Source of the DNA: CBDCPI01 sp965220245
GTDB lineage: Bacteria > Chloroflexota > Dehalococcoidia > Lucifugimonadales > UBA3495
Assembly (NCBI GenBank): GCA_965220245.1
Contig: CBDCPI010000013.1
Location: 248,001-312,000 of the forward strand
Direction: 5' to 3'
Length of the DNA: 64,000 nucleotides
This document shows, one piece after another, positions 40,774-49,276 of the stretch. Within the stretch, counting starts at the first letter, position 1, and every line of letters begins with the position of its first letter. The position numbers and the translations under genes were made by a program. The notes below the pieces were generated by a model. The model did not search any database. It saw only the letters and a list, made by a program, of their open reading frames with translations, and was not told the DNA's origin.

Positions 40774-42244
40774 GTAAGTGTTCAGACTTGAGGGGAAATG
40801 AGCAACCGGCGGGTTTCCAGGAAGGGATTGAGGCCCTTGGCCCGCCAAGCGCCGAAGAGGGAGGCCAGAGCCATTTTGCTGTCGCTGCCCTGTTCGGAGC
40901 GGGTCCCGCCGCTGATTTTCCGGCTGACTACCAGGTGGCGGAGACTGCGTTCCGCAGCGTTATTGTCCGAAGGCGTCTCCGGATGAGACACGAAGACAAA
41001 CAGTTCCTTGATGTGCCGTTCAATCCGCCGGCAGAGCTTGGCTTGCACTGCCAATGGGTCTTCCAGGAAAGGGCGGCACAGCGCCAGCAACCGCTCTTCC
41101 AAGAGCAACTGTCCCCGGGGCGGGGGCCGTCCGCCTTCCGCCGCCCATGCCCGGGCCTTGACGTAAAGCCGCTGCACTCCCAGCGCCCATTGAGCCCGCC
41201 CGCCGTCTTCCGGGTACAGCGCCTTCAGCTTGTGGATGTCCCGAAGCAGGTGGGCCCAACACCGCTGTTTCAATCCGGGGTAGTGATCGTAGGAGGCGTA
41301 GAAATCGCTCACCAGAATCCCGCCGAAGGACTCGCCCAGGACCTCGTCCACCACCTCCTTGCCCCGGCCCCGGCGCAGGAAGAACCGCTCCGTGGGCGTA
41401 CTGAAAGTCCAAACGTAGCCGTTTTTCCCGTTCTCCCGCCAGCCCGTCTCATCAGCGTGGACCACCGGGCTGGAACGGATGCGCTCCAGAATCTCGCCCA
41501 CTTCCGGTCCGGCTTGCCTGGCAACCTGGTGGACAGCCCGGACGATGGCCCCAACGCTCAGTTTCAACTGATGCAACGTTCGCAGATACCATTGGATGGT
41601 CCTTACGGGCAACCGGGCCTCTTCCCGCAGGGTCACGATCAGGCTCACCAGGTTGGCCCCCAGGCGTTGACGGCCCGCGGCCAGACCTTTCAGGGGGTCC
41701 CGGGGCAGCCGCCGTTTCCGGCACAGCGGACAGGTCCGGGCTATGAAGACATGCTCTGTAACTTCGGCAGGAGACACCGGAAGTTCGATGACCTCCCGGG
41801 TCCGCTGCACCCAACCCCCAGTCAGGGTGGTATGGCAATCGGGGCAAGACTCCGGGGCGTGGACCACCCGCCCGGTGGGTTCCATCCGCGGCCGGGCAAA
41901 GCCGTGCTGACGCTTCCTGCGCGGCTTCTTTCCTTCCGCCGCCGGCTTCTTGCGCCTGGCGACCGGTTTGTGCCCCGGCATCCTGGCTCCCGGTCCGCCG
42001 CCGCCGGACAGGCGGGCCTCCAGGCTTTCGACCCGCTGGCGCAGTTCGGCAATCATGCCCTGTTGCCCGGTGATGACCCCCTGCTGTTCCGCGACAACCG
42101 CCAGCAGGGTTTCCCGGCTCGCCAGGTCCAGGTCCAGTCCTGTTTCCATTGTTCCTTTATGCCACAACTCCGCCCCGGCCGCCAGTGCTTTTCAGCCCGG
42201 CGGCGGGCTTCGCCAAATTCGCCTCACCAAGTCTGAACAGTTAC
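40774..42244 (-). mobile_element. IS66-family insertion sequence with a single ORF, 1471 bp
   Basis: The ends are GTAAGTGTTCAGACTTGAGG and CACCAAGTCTGAACAGTTAC (inverted repeats). A perfect 8-bp duplication GTTTGCCT (40766-40773, 42245-42252) flanks it, the size IS66 elements make. Only tnpC is present, as in the ISBst12-type subgroup that lacks tnpA and tnpB. Its ends are identical in design to the six GTAACTGTTCAGACTTG MITEs of this window. Confidence 0.94.
40782..42167 (-). CDS. IS66-family transposase TnpC
   Basis: 461 aa. An N-terminal leucine-zipper-like coiled coil (EQQGVITGQQGMIAELRQRV) is followed by a zinc site (CPDCHTTLTGG and CPLCRKRRL). The DDE core has VVHADETGWRENGKNGYVW, LVSDFYASYDHYPG and SDNNAAERSLRHLVV. 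The TGA stop lies inside the terminal repeat of the element. The frame is intact. Confidence 0.95.
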   Translation of the reverse strand: MWHKGTMETGLDLDLASRETLLAVVAEQQGVITGQQGMIAELRQRVESLEARLSGGGGPGARMPGHKPVARRKKPAAEGKKPRRKRQHGFARPRMEPTGRVVHAPESCPDCHTTLTGGWVQRTREVIELPVSPAEVTEHVFIARTCPLCRKRRLPRDPLKGLAAGRQRLGANLVSLIVTLREEARLPVRTIQWYLRTLHQLKLSVGAIVRAVHQVARQAGPEVGEILERIRSSPVVHADETGWRENGKNGYVWTFSTPTERFFLRRGRGKEVVDEVLGESFGGILVSDFYASYDHYPGLKQRCWAHLLRDIHKLKALYPEDGGRAQWALGVQRLYVKARAWAAEGGRPPPRGQLLLEERLLALCRPFLEDPLAVQAKLCRRIERHIKELFVFVSHPETPSDNNAAERSLRHLVVSRKISGGTRSEQGSDSKMALASLFGAWRAKGLNPFLETRRLLISPQV

Positions 42245-42329
42245 GTTTGCCTCTGGACGTTTGCCGACCTGCCTATGACCCGTTACACTATCCGGGGATT
42301 CCACCGGGTAGTCGATTCATACGGAGGCA

Positions 42330-42647
42330 ATGATGATCAAAGTGACGGTCATGTACCCCAATGAGGAAGGGAAGAAGTTCGACTTTGACTACTGGGTCAA
42401 CACTCACTTACCCATAGTCCATAGACTGCTGGACTCCAATGGCCTCATCAAGGACGAACTGGAAAAGGGCGTCTCAGACACTGATCCTAACGCTCCTCCC
42501 CGGTATATTGCGGTGGGACATTTGTACTTCAACACGACCGATGAGGTCCACCAGGGATTTATGACCCACGGCCGCGAAATAATAGGCGATATCAAGAATT
42601 ACACTGACATTCAACCCCAATTCCAAATTAGCGAGGTCTTGGGCTAA
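42330..42647 (+). CDS. EthD-domain protein
   Basis: 105 aa, a dimeric alpha/beta-barrel-type small protein. EthD features are VTVMYPNEEGKKFDFDYWVN followed by the histidine of THLPIVHRLL and FNTTDEVHQGFMTHGREIIG. The family includes a protein needed for the EthABC ether-degrading P450, but most members have no known role. It stands alone with GGAGG before the ATG at 42330. Confidence 0.87.
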   Translation: MMIKVTVMYPNEEGKKFDFDYWVNTHLPIVHRLLDSNGLIKDELEKGVSDTDPNAPPRYIAVGHLYFNTTDEVHQGFMTHGREIIGDIKNYTDIQPQFQISEVLG

Positions 42648-42676
42648 CCCGCCGTAAACTCCGAGTACGTTGGTGG

Positions 42677-42772
42677 GAACTGTTCAGACTTGGTGAGCGC
42701 ACCGCCACGAAACCGCTCATCCTGAGCGCAGCGTAGTCGAAGGACTGGTTCCCCTCAAGTCTGAACAGTTCC
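42677..42772. mobile_element. IS66-type MITE, 96 bp, inverted orientation, within a longer palindrome
   Basis: The ends are GAACTGTTCAGACTTGGTGAG and CCCTCAAGTCTGAACAGTTC with the same cargo as 7852 and 29171, read backwards. The flanks are not a direct duplication but a 12-bp inverted repeat GTACGTTGGTGG / CCACCAACGTAC (42665-42676, 42773-42784). It therefore either entered the loop of an existing hairpin or was rearranged. Confidence 0.8.
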
Positions 42773-42835
42773 CACCAACGTACTGCAAAAAAGTCCTTAA
42801 TACGCCCCGACAAAACCCTGGAGGGGTATCGCGTC

Positions 42836-44497
42836 ATGGAGCAGCCTCAGTCCAATCAGGCCCTGGAAACTCTATCCGAGCGGCTCATCAAGCAACATTG
42901 GGACTTCTACCCTACGGCCGGGTCTCGTATTGGGCGCCATGAGTACGATGGGCGGCTGCCCGATCTGTCCCCGAGCAAGCTCCGGCGGCGAGTCGAAGAG
43001 CTGCGCCAGGGATTGGCCCAGCTATCGGCCATCGACCCGCAGTCCCTCCCGTCGGAGGAAAGGCTGAGCTACCGGCTTCTGGAACTGTTTTTGAGGCGGG
43101 AGATTTTCACTTTTACCGAGTTGCGGCCGCTGGACAACAATCCCATGCGGCAAGTCGGATTCTTGAACGTTAGCGGTTACGTGCGGCGGGACTACGCCCC
43201 CGTGGCCGACCGGATAAGGTCGGCAACCGAAGCCTTGCGAACCGTGCCGGACTTCTTGGAAGTCTTAGACGCCGCGTTAGTCCCCGAGATAGGGCGGCCC
43301 GTCTTGGAAATGAGCATCGAAAGCTACGCGGGGATGGCCGGGTTCTACCGCAAGGACTTGGGCAACGCCGTTGAGGGGCTAAGCGACCAGGAGGTCTTGG
43401 GCGGATTTAACCAAGCCCGGGCGGATGCGGCATCAAGCTTGGACCGGTTCGTCGGCCGGCTGCGGACCCGGCTTGAAACTGCCGGAGAAGAGTTTGCCAT
43501 CGGGGCGCCGCTCTATAGCGCTATGCTGTCTCATGGCGAAGGCTTGAACATCCCGCTAGCCGAACTGGAGGCCATCGGTCAAGCCAACTTGACCTCTAAC
43601 CTGGACCGGGTGGCCGACTTGGCGTCGGAGATAGGCCCAGGCAAGAGCGTTCCGGAAATCGTAGCCGAGATTGGGTCAAGACACCCCTCTGCCGAAGCGT
43701 TGGTCCCGGCGACGAGGGACATGCTGGAAGGGCTCCGCCAGACGCTTATCGACTTAGACCTGATCAGCGTTCCCGCTCAAGACCGTTGCCTAGTAATCGA
43801 GACGCCTACCTACATGCGTTACGCTTTTGCCGCCATGGACAGCGCGGGGGCGCTGGAGACCTGGGCTACCGAGTCGTTTTACTACATCACCCCGGTCGAA
43901 ACCGATTGGACGCCTCAACAGCAAGAAGAGTGGCTAGCCAACTTCAACTACGACACCCTGGAGATCATTTCGATTCACGAGGTCTATCCCGGGCATTTCG
44001 TCCACCAACTCCATAACCGGTACGGACCCGGGTTGCCCTTGGTGAACCGGGTGGCGACTTCTTACGCTTTCTCCGAGGGCTGGGCCCACTACACCGAGCA
44101 GATGATGGTAGAGACGGAGTACGCGAAAGGGAAGCCCGCTCTACAGCTTACCCAAGCGTTGGAAGCCTTGGTGCGGAATTGCCGCTATATGTGCTCCATC
44201 TGGATGCACACCCAAGGCATGACCGTAGACGAGGCAACCCGGTTCTTTGAAGACCACGCCTACATGGGGACTCTTCCCGCCCGCCGGGAGGCGATGCGAG
44301 GGACTTTTGATCCCGGATATTTAAACTATACCTTGGGCAAACTGATGATTCTGAAGCTGGCCCACGACTACCGGAAAGAGCAGGGCTCGGCATATACCCT
44401 CAAAGGGTTCCATGACCGGTTGCTTTCCTATGGAGCCCCAGCGTTGCCGTTGCTCCGGGAGGTTATGTTAACCGACAGGAGCGGTTTACCGCTGTAA
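42836..44497 (+). CDS. DUF885 family putative metallopeptidase
   Basis: 553 aa, mostly helical. The key motif is EIISIHEVYPGHFVHQLH near residue 380, the H-E-x4-G-H form of the zinc site in this family, followed by SYAFSEGWAHYTEQM, which carries a further glutamate. There is no signal peptide, so it is likely cytosolic. Members are annotated as carboxypeptidase-like but substrates are not established. Single gene, GGAGG site at the right distance. Confidence 0.88.
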   Translation: MEQPQSNQALETLSERLIKQHWDFYPTAGSRIGRHEYDGRLPDLSPSKLRRRVEELRQGLAQLSAIDPQSLPSEERLSYRLLELFLRREIFTFTELRPLDNNPMRQVGFLNVSGYVRRDYAPVADRIRSATEALRTVPDFLEVLDAALVPEIGRPVLEMSIESYAGMAGFYRKDLGNAVEGLSDQEVLGGFNQARADAASSLDRFVGRLRTRLETAGEEFAIGAPLYSAMLSHGEGLNIPLAELEAIGQANLTSNLDRVADLASEIGPGKSVPEIVAEIGSRHPSAEALVPATRDMLEGLRQTLIDLDLISVPAQDRCLVIETPTYMRYAFAAMDSAGALETWATESFYYITPVETDWTPQQQEEWLANFNYDTLEIISIHEVYPGHFVHQLHNRYGPGLPLVNRVATSYAFSEGWAHYTEQMMVETEYAKGKPALQLTQALEALVRNCRYMCSIWMHTQGMTVDEATRFFEDHAYMGTLPARREAMRGTFDPGYLNYTLGKLMILKLAHDYRKEQGSAYTLKGFHDRLLSYGAPALPLLREVMLTDRSGLPL

Positions 44498-44573
44498 TGG
44501 ACTTTGCACCCACCCTCTAGCAATAAGGGCGTCCACAAGGGACGCCCCTACGGAACGGTTCGCTGTTGATAGG

Positions 44574-44776
44574 CAGGTTCTTTCTATTCTCGTTCTAAAA
44601 CTGATTTCTCCGCTCAGGATGAGCGGAGCGCAGGGGAGTCGAAGGATTTTCCCGGCTGTGGGCGGCCCTTCGACTGCGCTCCACTCCGCTGCGCTACGTT
44701 CCGCCTCTCCTGAGCTTGTCGAAGGGCAGGGTGAGCGGGGGGAATTTGGTGCTAAGCGGAGAATTGAAAGACCCTG
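44574..44776. mobile_element. MITE, CAGGG(T/C)CTTT family, copy 5
   Basis: It begins CAGGTTCTTTCTATTCTC, ends GAATTGAAAGACCCTG, and has a perfect 10-bp duplication TGTTGATAGG (44564-44573, 44777-44786). Inside are the CTCAGGATGAGCGG and GAGCTTGTCGAAGGGC repeats. It accounts for most of the gap 44498-44838. Confidence 0.9.
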
Positions 44777-44838
44777 TGTTGATAGGGGCAACTTTTGTGG
44801 TTGCCCTGTTCATCCCTCAATATAAAACTGTTGCCCTG

Positions 44839-45543
44839 CTAAGTCCGAAAGGTGACTTTCCGGAAAGCTTCGGCGTAGGGGTAGTCTTGGCCCTCGCCGG
44901 CCGCGGCAGCCCACTCTCTAACGAACTCCTCGATGTCCGCTTCGGTCTTGGCCCACAACTGGCTCTGGTGAGCCATTACCGCTTGCACCTTGGCGGCTAA
45001 CGTATCCCCAATGTCGATGTGGGTATCGGGCTGCTCGGCACCCCAAAACAGGACCGTACCGGTCTTGTGAGGCTCCAAGCCCTCCTGCTCCCACAACTCC
45101 GTCAAGTGCAAGTGGTCTCTGGCGTAAGGGAAGACCGCGTCTAAAGCCACTTGGCCGGCAATCCGATGGTCCCGGTGCCAAGTCAGATTCTTCCGGTACG
45201 GTTCCGGGCACAGCACCACATCTGGCCGCACCCGCCGGATTTTCCGGACGATTTCTTTACGGAATTCCCGGCAGTCCTCCAATTCGCCATCCGGATGGCC
45301 CAGCATTTCCGTGTCCTTCACCCCAAGAATCTCGGCCGCGGTCTGCTGTTCACGCATCCTAGTGGCCGCCATCTCTTGGGATGTAACCTCACGGTCGCTG
45401 GTGCCCTTGCCGCCGTCGGTACACAAGAGATAGTGCACCGAGGCCCCTTCACGGACCCACCGGGCCACCGTTCCACCACACCAGAACTCGCCGTCGTCGG
45501 GATGGGGAATAACTACCAATACTCGCTGCGGCGTTTCCTGCAT
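44839..45543 (-). CDS. PIG-L/LmbE family zinc deacetylase
   Basis: 234 aa. The zinc site is visible as VVIPHPDDGEFWCGGTVARW (PHPDD) and WHRDHRIAGQVALDAV (HRDH). The body is GKGTSDREVTSQEMAATRMR and VLCPEPYRKN. Relatives deacetylate GlcNAc conjugates, including MshB (mycothiol) and BshB (bacillithiol). An MshA-like glycosyltransferase is two genes away on the same strand, so a related small-molecule pathway is possible but unproven. Confidence 0.9.
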   Translation of the reverse strand: MQETPQRVLVVIPHPDDGEFWCGGTVARWVREGASVHYLLCTDGGKGTSDREVTSQEMAATRMREQQTAAEILGVKDTEMLGHPDGELEDCREFRKEIVRKIRRVRPDVVLCPEPYRKNLTWHRDHRIAGQVALDAVFPYARDHLHLTELWEQEGLEPHKTGTVLFWGAEQPDTHIDIGDTLAAKVQAVMAHQSQLWAKTEADIEEFVREWAAAAGEGQDYPYAEAFRKVTFRT

Positions 45544-45589
45544 CCGCAGTCTCCTTCTCTAAAGATAATTGGCTCTGAAGATAATTGGG

Positions 45590-46303
45590 CTACCGGGAAC
45601 TCTCGGTGTCCTGACTGACCGCTCCAAACCGCTCGAACACCCTGCTAGATAAAATCCCTCCCGACATCACTATCCGCATCGCTTCGTCCACACTGAGGTC
45701 GGTTGACGTTACTTCAGACGCCAAAACTATAACCATGAACCCGGAAGAGGGGATGGGTGTGGTCGGGATATAAACGGCCAGCATTTCGTCGCCAGCGGGG
45801 TTGGTGAACCGGGACGTAACCAGGCCTATGGACTTGATGCCGGTGCGGGGAAAGTCGATGAGGACCACGCCGCTGTAGTTGTGGCCGTCGGTGTTGGAGA
45901 GGATTCCCACGGCAGCCCTGGCCGTGCTGTAGATGCCCTTGACTATGGGAATAACCTCCATAATCTTATGGCCCAGATCGATGGCCCGGCGGCCCAACAC
46001 GAAAGCAGCCACCAGCCCCACGAGGTAGACCAAGAGCAGAAGGGCCGCCAACCCCAACCCGGAAACCTCCCGGCCGGGTAGCAGGTCGGTCGCTGGCTCC
46101 AAGATGGGGTTCAGCAGGTCGAAGAAAAACTTGAGCACCAGGACCGTAATACCGATGGGCAGTATTACGAGGATGCCAGCGGCTAGGGTGCGCTCGAAGT
46201 GGAGTAGGACTGAACGGACGGGGCGAAAACGGCGGGAACCGGGGAGGGGAGCCCTATGATTGTTATTATTCAACAGCACCTCTGCGGTGTCCCTAGGCGC
46301 CAT
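45590..46303 (-). CDS. DUF502 family membrane protein
   Basis: 237 aa with two transmembrane helices (TLAAGILVILPIGITVLVLK and GLAALLLLVYLVGLVAAF). The conserved soluble part has PIVKGIYSTARAAV, FPRTGIKSIGLVT and the FVPTTPIPSSGFM-like YIPTTPIPSSGFMVIV. Function is unknown. In the run with the PIG-L deacetylase (46 bp away) and the glycosyltransferase. Confidence 0.9.
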   Translation of the reverse strand: MAPRDTAEVLLNNNNHRAPLPGSRRFRPVRSVLLHFERTLAAGILVILPIGITVLVLKFFFDLLNPILEPATDLLPGREVSGLGLAALLLLVYLVGLVAAFVLGRRAIDLGHKIMEVIPIVKGIYSTARAAVGILSNTDGHNYSGVVLIDFPRTGIKSIGLVTSRFTNPAGDEMLAVYIPTTPIPSSGFMVIVLASEVTSTDLSVDEAMRIVMSGGILSSRVFERFGAVSQDTESSR

Positions 46304-46408
46304 TGAACCCCGGGGGACTAGGCGCGGGCCGGATTATACAGGCGATGTTCTTGTAGGGGGCCTTATTGGTTGAAACACTCCCACCCCGGGTTTGGCGACG
46401 ACGCATCT

Positions 46409-47635
46409 TTATCTATTATCGGTTGCGGCCAGTTCTCCGGTCAACGTCTCATAGAGACTGCACATCTGCCCGGCAAGCTGGTCCCATCCCATGCTTTCCG
46501 CTCTCTTGCGAGCAGCCCGGCCCATACTTTGTTTCAGGTTATCGCTGGCAACGATCATTTCCAAGGAATTGGCGAAGGCCTCGGGGCATCGCCAAGGCTT
46601 TAAGTAACCGGTCCGTCCGTGCTGGATAATGGTGGAAAGTCCGCCGACCCGGGATGCCACCACCGGGGTGCCGCAGGCCATCGACTCCAAGGCCACCAGA
46701 CCGAAGCTTTCGTAGTACGAAGGGACCACGCAGACATCAGCGGCGTTGTAGTAAAGGGGCAGGTCCTTTTGGTCCACTTGGCCCACGAAGTCGAATACTT
46801 CTTCAACCTTCAGGGTTTTGGCCATGTTCTTGAGACGGGCTACTTCATAGCCGCCATTGGTCTCACTTCCCACCACCAGCACCCGGACCTCATCACAAAT
46901 CTCCAGTTGCGCCGCAGTGTGGAGCAGTAACTCCAACCCCTTCAGCGGCTCCACACGCCCCACGTACAAGAATACTTTCTCTCCGTTCAACCCCAGCCGT
47001 TCCCGGGCGTGTTTCTGGTCCAATGGCTGGAAGAGCGAGAGGTCCACGCCGCAGGGGGCTAGCATGATCCGATGGGCGTCGGCGCCGTAGAGCCGGACCA
47101 TGGCATCCCGCTCGTGAGGGCTAAAAGCAACGATCTGCTGCGATGAGGCTATGAGGTCCCGTTCCGCCTTTTGCCGTTCCGCCGGCTCCGCCTCGCCGGC
47201 CCGGGACTGCATCTTGATCAGTCCCATGGTGTGAAAGGTCATAACATGGGGCAGGCCCCGCTGCCGGGCAGTGGCCAGTCCTGCCAGCCCGGAAAGCCAG
47301 TAGTGGGAGTGCACCAACTGATATGTCAAGCCGTGGTTCTGTTGAAAAGCCTCCAATGCTTCTTGGAATTCGGGGAGGCGTTGGACCAAGGATTCCAAGG
47401 GCGCGTCCACCGGGCCCCCGGGCAGATGGACTACCCGGACCGTGGGCGAGACCGGCACGATGGCGGCGTCGCAACCGGCGTGACAGCGGGTGAAGATATC
47501 GACTTGTATACCCAGCTTACCCAGAGAGTGGGCAAGTTGCTTTACGTAAACGTTCATACCCCCTGACTTTCCCTGTCCGGGAGCTGCCAGGGGGCAGGCG
47601 TGAAAGGAGATAAAGGCGATGCTCCTGATGCTCAA
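46409..47635 (-). CDS. GT4 glycosyltransferase, MshA/SPS-like
   Basis: 408 aa. The N-terminal ACPLAAPGQGKSGGMNVYVK is the loop seen in MshA (D-inositol-phosphate GlcNAc transferase) and sucrose-phosphate synthase. Then SHYWLSGLAGLATAR and a GT-B C-domain with FLYVGRVEPLKGLELLL, ESFGLVALESMACGTPVVAS and RVGGLSTIIQ. The E-x7-E of retaining GT4 enzymes is present. TTG start overlaps the GNAT stop as TTGA. The acceptor is unknown; the MshA-like head suggests an inositol phosphate or a similar polyol phosphate. Confidence 0.86.
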   Translation of the reverse strand: MSIRSIAFISFHACPLAAPGQGKSGGMNVYVKQLAHSLGKLGIQVDIFTRCHAGCDAAIVPVSPTVRVVHLPGGPVDAPLESLVQRLPEFQEALEAFQQNHGLTYQLVHSHYWLSGLAGLATARQRGLPHVMTFHTMGLIKMQSRAGEAEPAERQKAERDLIASSQQIVAFSPHERDAMVRLYGADAHRIMLAPCGVDLSLFQPLDQKHARERLGLNGEKVFLYVGRVEPLKGLELLLHTAAQLEICDEVRVLVVGSETNGGYEVARLKNMAKTLKVEEVFDFVGQVDQKDLPLYYNAADVCVVPSYYESFGLVALESMACGTPVVASRVGGLSTIIQHGRTGYLKPWRCPEAFANSLEMIVASDNLKQSMGRAARKRAESMGWDQLAGQMCSLYETLTGELAATDNR

Positions 47636-48636
47636 TTCCGCTTTACCACCATTTGGTACAGGTTCCGTTGTTGCCCGCCCAAGTCCTTCTTGTAGGACTC
47701 TGGGCCTCTAAGAAAGTCGAAATATACGAGTTTCTGTTCAATAGCTTCCTTAAGGCACAGGGCATTAAGGAGCAAGCCCACGCTGTAGTAGCCGTACTCC
47801 GGATTGTACCCGCTATTGTACAACAAGCGGGAAGAAGCGTAGTCGAAACACAGGCTGGTCGCCACCGGCTGATTGTCGATCTCCATGAAATACAAGCGGA
47901 GCAGTCCTTCCTCGGCCATGCGGCGAGCCATCTGATGGAAGAACCGTTCTCGCGCCGCGGTCATATACTCGTCTTTATCCGGCCGGCTCTGGCGCATCAG
48001 AGAGACAAAGTCGCCCACGCGGGCGGCGACCTCGTCGGCCTCGGTTAGGCTATACCATCGCCATTCGGTGGCAGACTCCAAGCGGCGAAACTTGCGGCGC
48101 AGCTCATGGCGGTCCTTCTTGGAGAGAAGCAACAAGTACTGGTCCCAAGTCTGGGGAAGACCAATGCCTGAGGTGACGTCCTCTTGTTCCACTTCGACCT
48201 GGTAGCCGTGTTGGCGGGCAGCGTCGGGCAGAAATGTCAAAGTTGGCGATGATTCCACCAGAGAGCACAACTCCAGAGTGTTCCAGCTTTGCTCCCCAAG
48301 GCGATGCAGCAGGGAGTGGTAGAAGTGGTCCTCGAAGCCCGGCGAGACCAAGAAGTCATTATAGTCGAAAGTGTCCTGGTTCCCCACGAAGGAAAGGGTG
48401 TCGCCCTCCCTAGCCAAGGAAGCAATGGCAGCCACTCCGTCGGGGGTGCGAACGTAGAACCCGGCCATGCCCCGGTTGACGCCGAAAGCCTCCCACCAGA
48501 CCTCTTGCCACTGGGGAGTAAGGAACAGGCTGTTCACCGGAGATATGGAAAGCAGGTTTTCCCACTCCGTTTGAATCTCCTGGAAGGAAGTGAGGGGAGT
48601 TATGCCCACCGGTTTATCTTCTTCGCAAGAGGGCAA
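47632..48636 (-). CDS. GNAT-fold acyltransferase, CelD/BcsL type
   Basis: 334 aa with two degenerate GNAT lobes, as in CelD/BcsL (Acetyltransf_6) proteins: NSLFLTPQWQEVWWEAFG, SFVGNQDTFDYNDFLVSPG and, in the second lobe, ISFCFDYASSRLLYNSGYNP-like (ATSLCFDYASSRLLYN), YYSVGLLLNALCLKEAIEQK and FDFLRGPESYKKDL. TTG 48636 overlaps folE; GTG 48609 just after the folE stop is an equally possible start. The end overlaps the MshA-like gene (TTGA), so both are translated together. Confidence 0.85.
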   Translation of the reverse strand: MPSCEEDKPVGITPLTSFQEIQTEWENLLSISPVNSLFLTPQWQEVWWEAFGVNRGMAGFYVRTPDGVAAIASLAREGDTLSFVGNQDTFDYNDFLVSPGFEDHFYHSLLHRLGEQSWNTLELCSLVESSPTLTFLPDAARQHGYQVEVEQEDVTSGIGLPQTWDQYLLLLSKKDRHELRRKFRRLESATEWRWYSLTEADEVAARVGDFVSLMRQSRPDKDEYMTAARERFFHQMARRMAEEGLLRLYFMEIDNQPVATSLCFDYASSRLLYNSGYNPEYGYYSVGLLLNALCLKEAIEQKLVYFDFLRGPESYKKDLGGQQRNLYQMVVKRN

Positions 48637-49126
48637 GCAACCCTTCCCGGCCTAACGCGCAATTTTCAAACCGGCCCCTAACCGCTGCGGTGACGACCCG
48701 GCTCCCCGGCTTTTGTACTCCTCGCATAGACATACACAAATGTTCGGCCTCGACCTCCACGACCACTCCGTCAGGTTCCAGCGCGGAGAAAATCGCGTCA
48801 GCCACCTGGCCGGTCAACCGCTCTTGGACCTGAAGCCGACGGGCGGCTATATCCAAGGCGCGGGCCAACTTACTCAAACCGGCGATTTTTCCGTTGGGCA
48901 CGTAGGCCACGTGGGCCAGCCCGAAGAAGGGAAGAAGGTGGTGCTCGCACATTGAGTAGAAGGGTACGTTCGCCAAGACCACCGGGTCATGGCTGTCGGC
49001 TTCAAAGACGGCGTCGATGGCCGACTTCGGGTCCAGTCCAACCCCGGAGAAAATGGTCTGGTACATGCGGGTTACCCGGTCAGGAGTATCCCGAAGGCCC
49101 TCTCTGGTTGGATCGTCGTCAATCAT
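48614..49126 (-). CDS. folE: GTP cyclohydrolase I
   Basis: FolE makes dihydroneopterin triphosphate for folate. Zinc and active-site residues are visible: YSMCEHHLLPFFG, KIAGLSKLARALDIAARRLQ, VQERLTGQVADAI and EAEHLCMSMRGVQKPGS. The ATG at 49126 gives 170 aa and drops part of the first helix. The frame continues upstream as IIQQQRIEQAVSALLE, clearly FolE sequence, but with no ATG, GTG or TTG before it merges with the thrC end. The native start is therefore an unusual codon (ATT about 49174) or was lost. Confidence 0.93.
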   Translation of the reverse strand: MIDDDPTREGLRDTPDRVTRMYQTIFSGVGLDPKSAIDAVFEADSHDPVVLANVPFYSMCEHHLLPFFGLAHVAYVPNGKIAGLSKLARALDIAARRLQVQERLTGQVADAIFSALEPDGVVVEVEAEHLCMSMRGVQKPGSRVVTAAVRGRFENCALGREGLLALLRRR

Positions 49127-49276
49127 CTCCAGAAGGGCGCTAACCGCTTGCTCGATTCGTTGCTGTTGGATAATGGGACCTCTGTCTTGGGCTTGATTGG
49201 TCCGGCTGTAGCTGCTTTCCGGTAATTTGCTTCTCCGCAGTGGCTTATTTGGACCCAGAGCTACGGGGACCCGGCG

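Noticed and set aside
40788..42236. 482-codon plus-strand frame opposite tnpC
   Set aside because: Antisense shadow of the IS66 transposase; low-complexity Pro/Arg/Gln composition.
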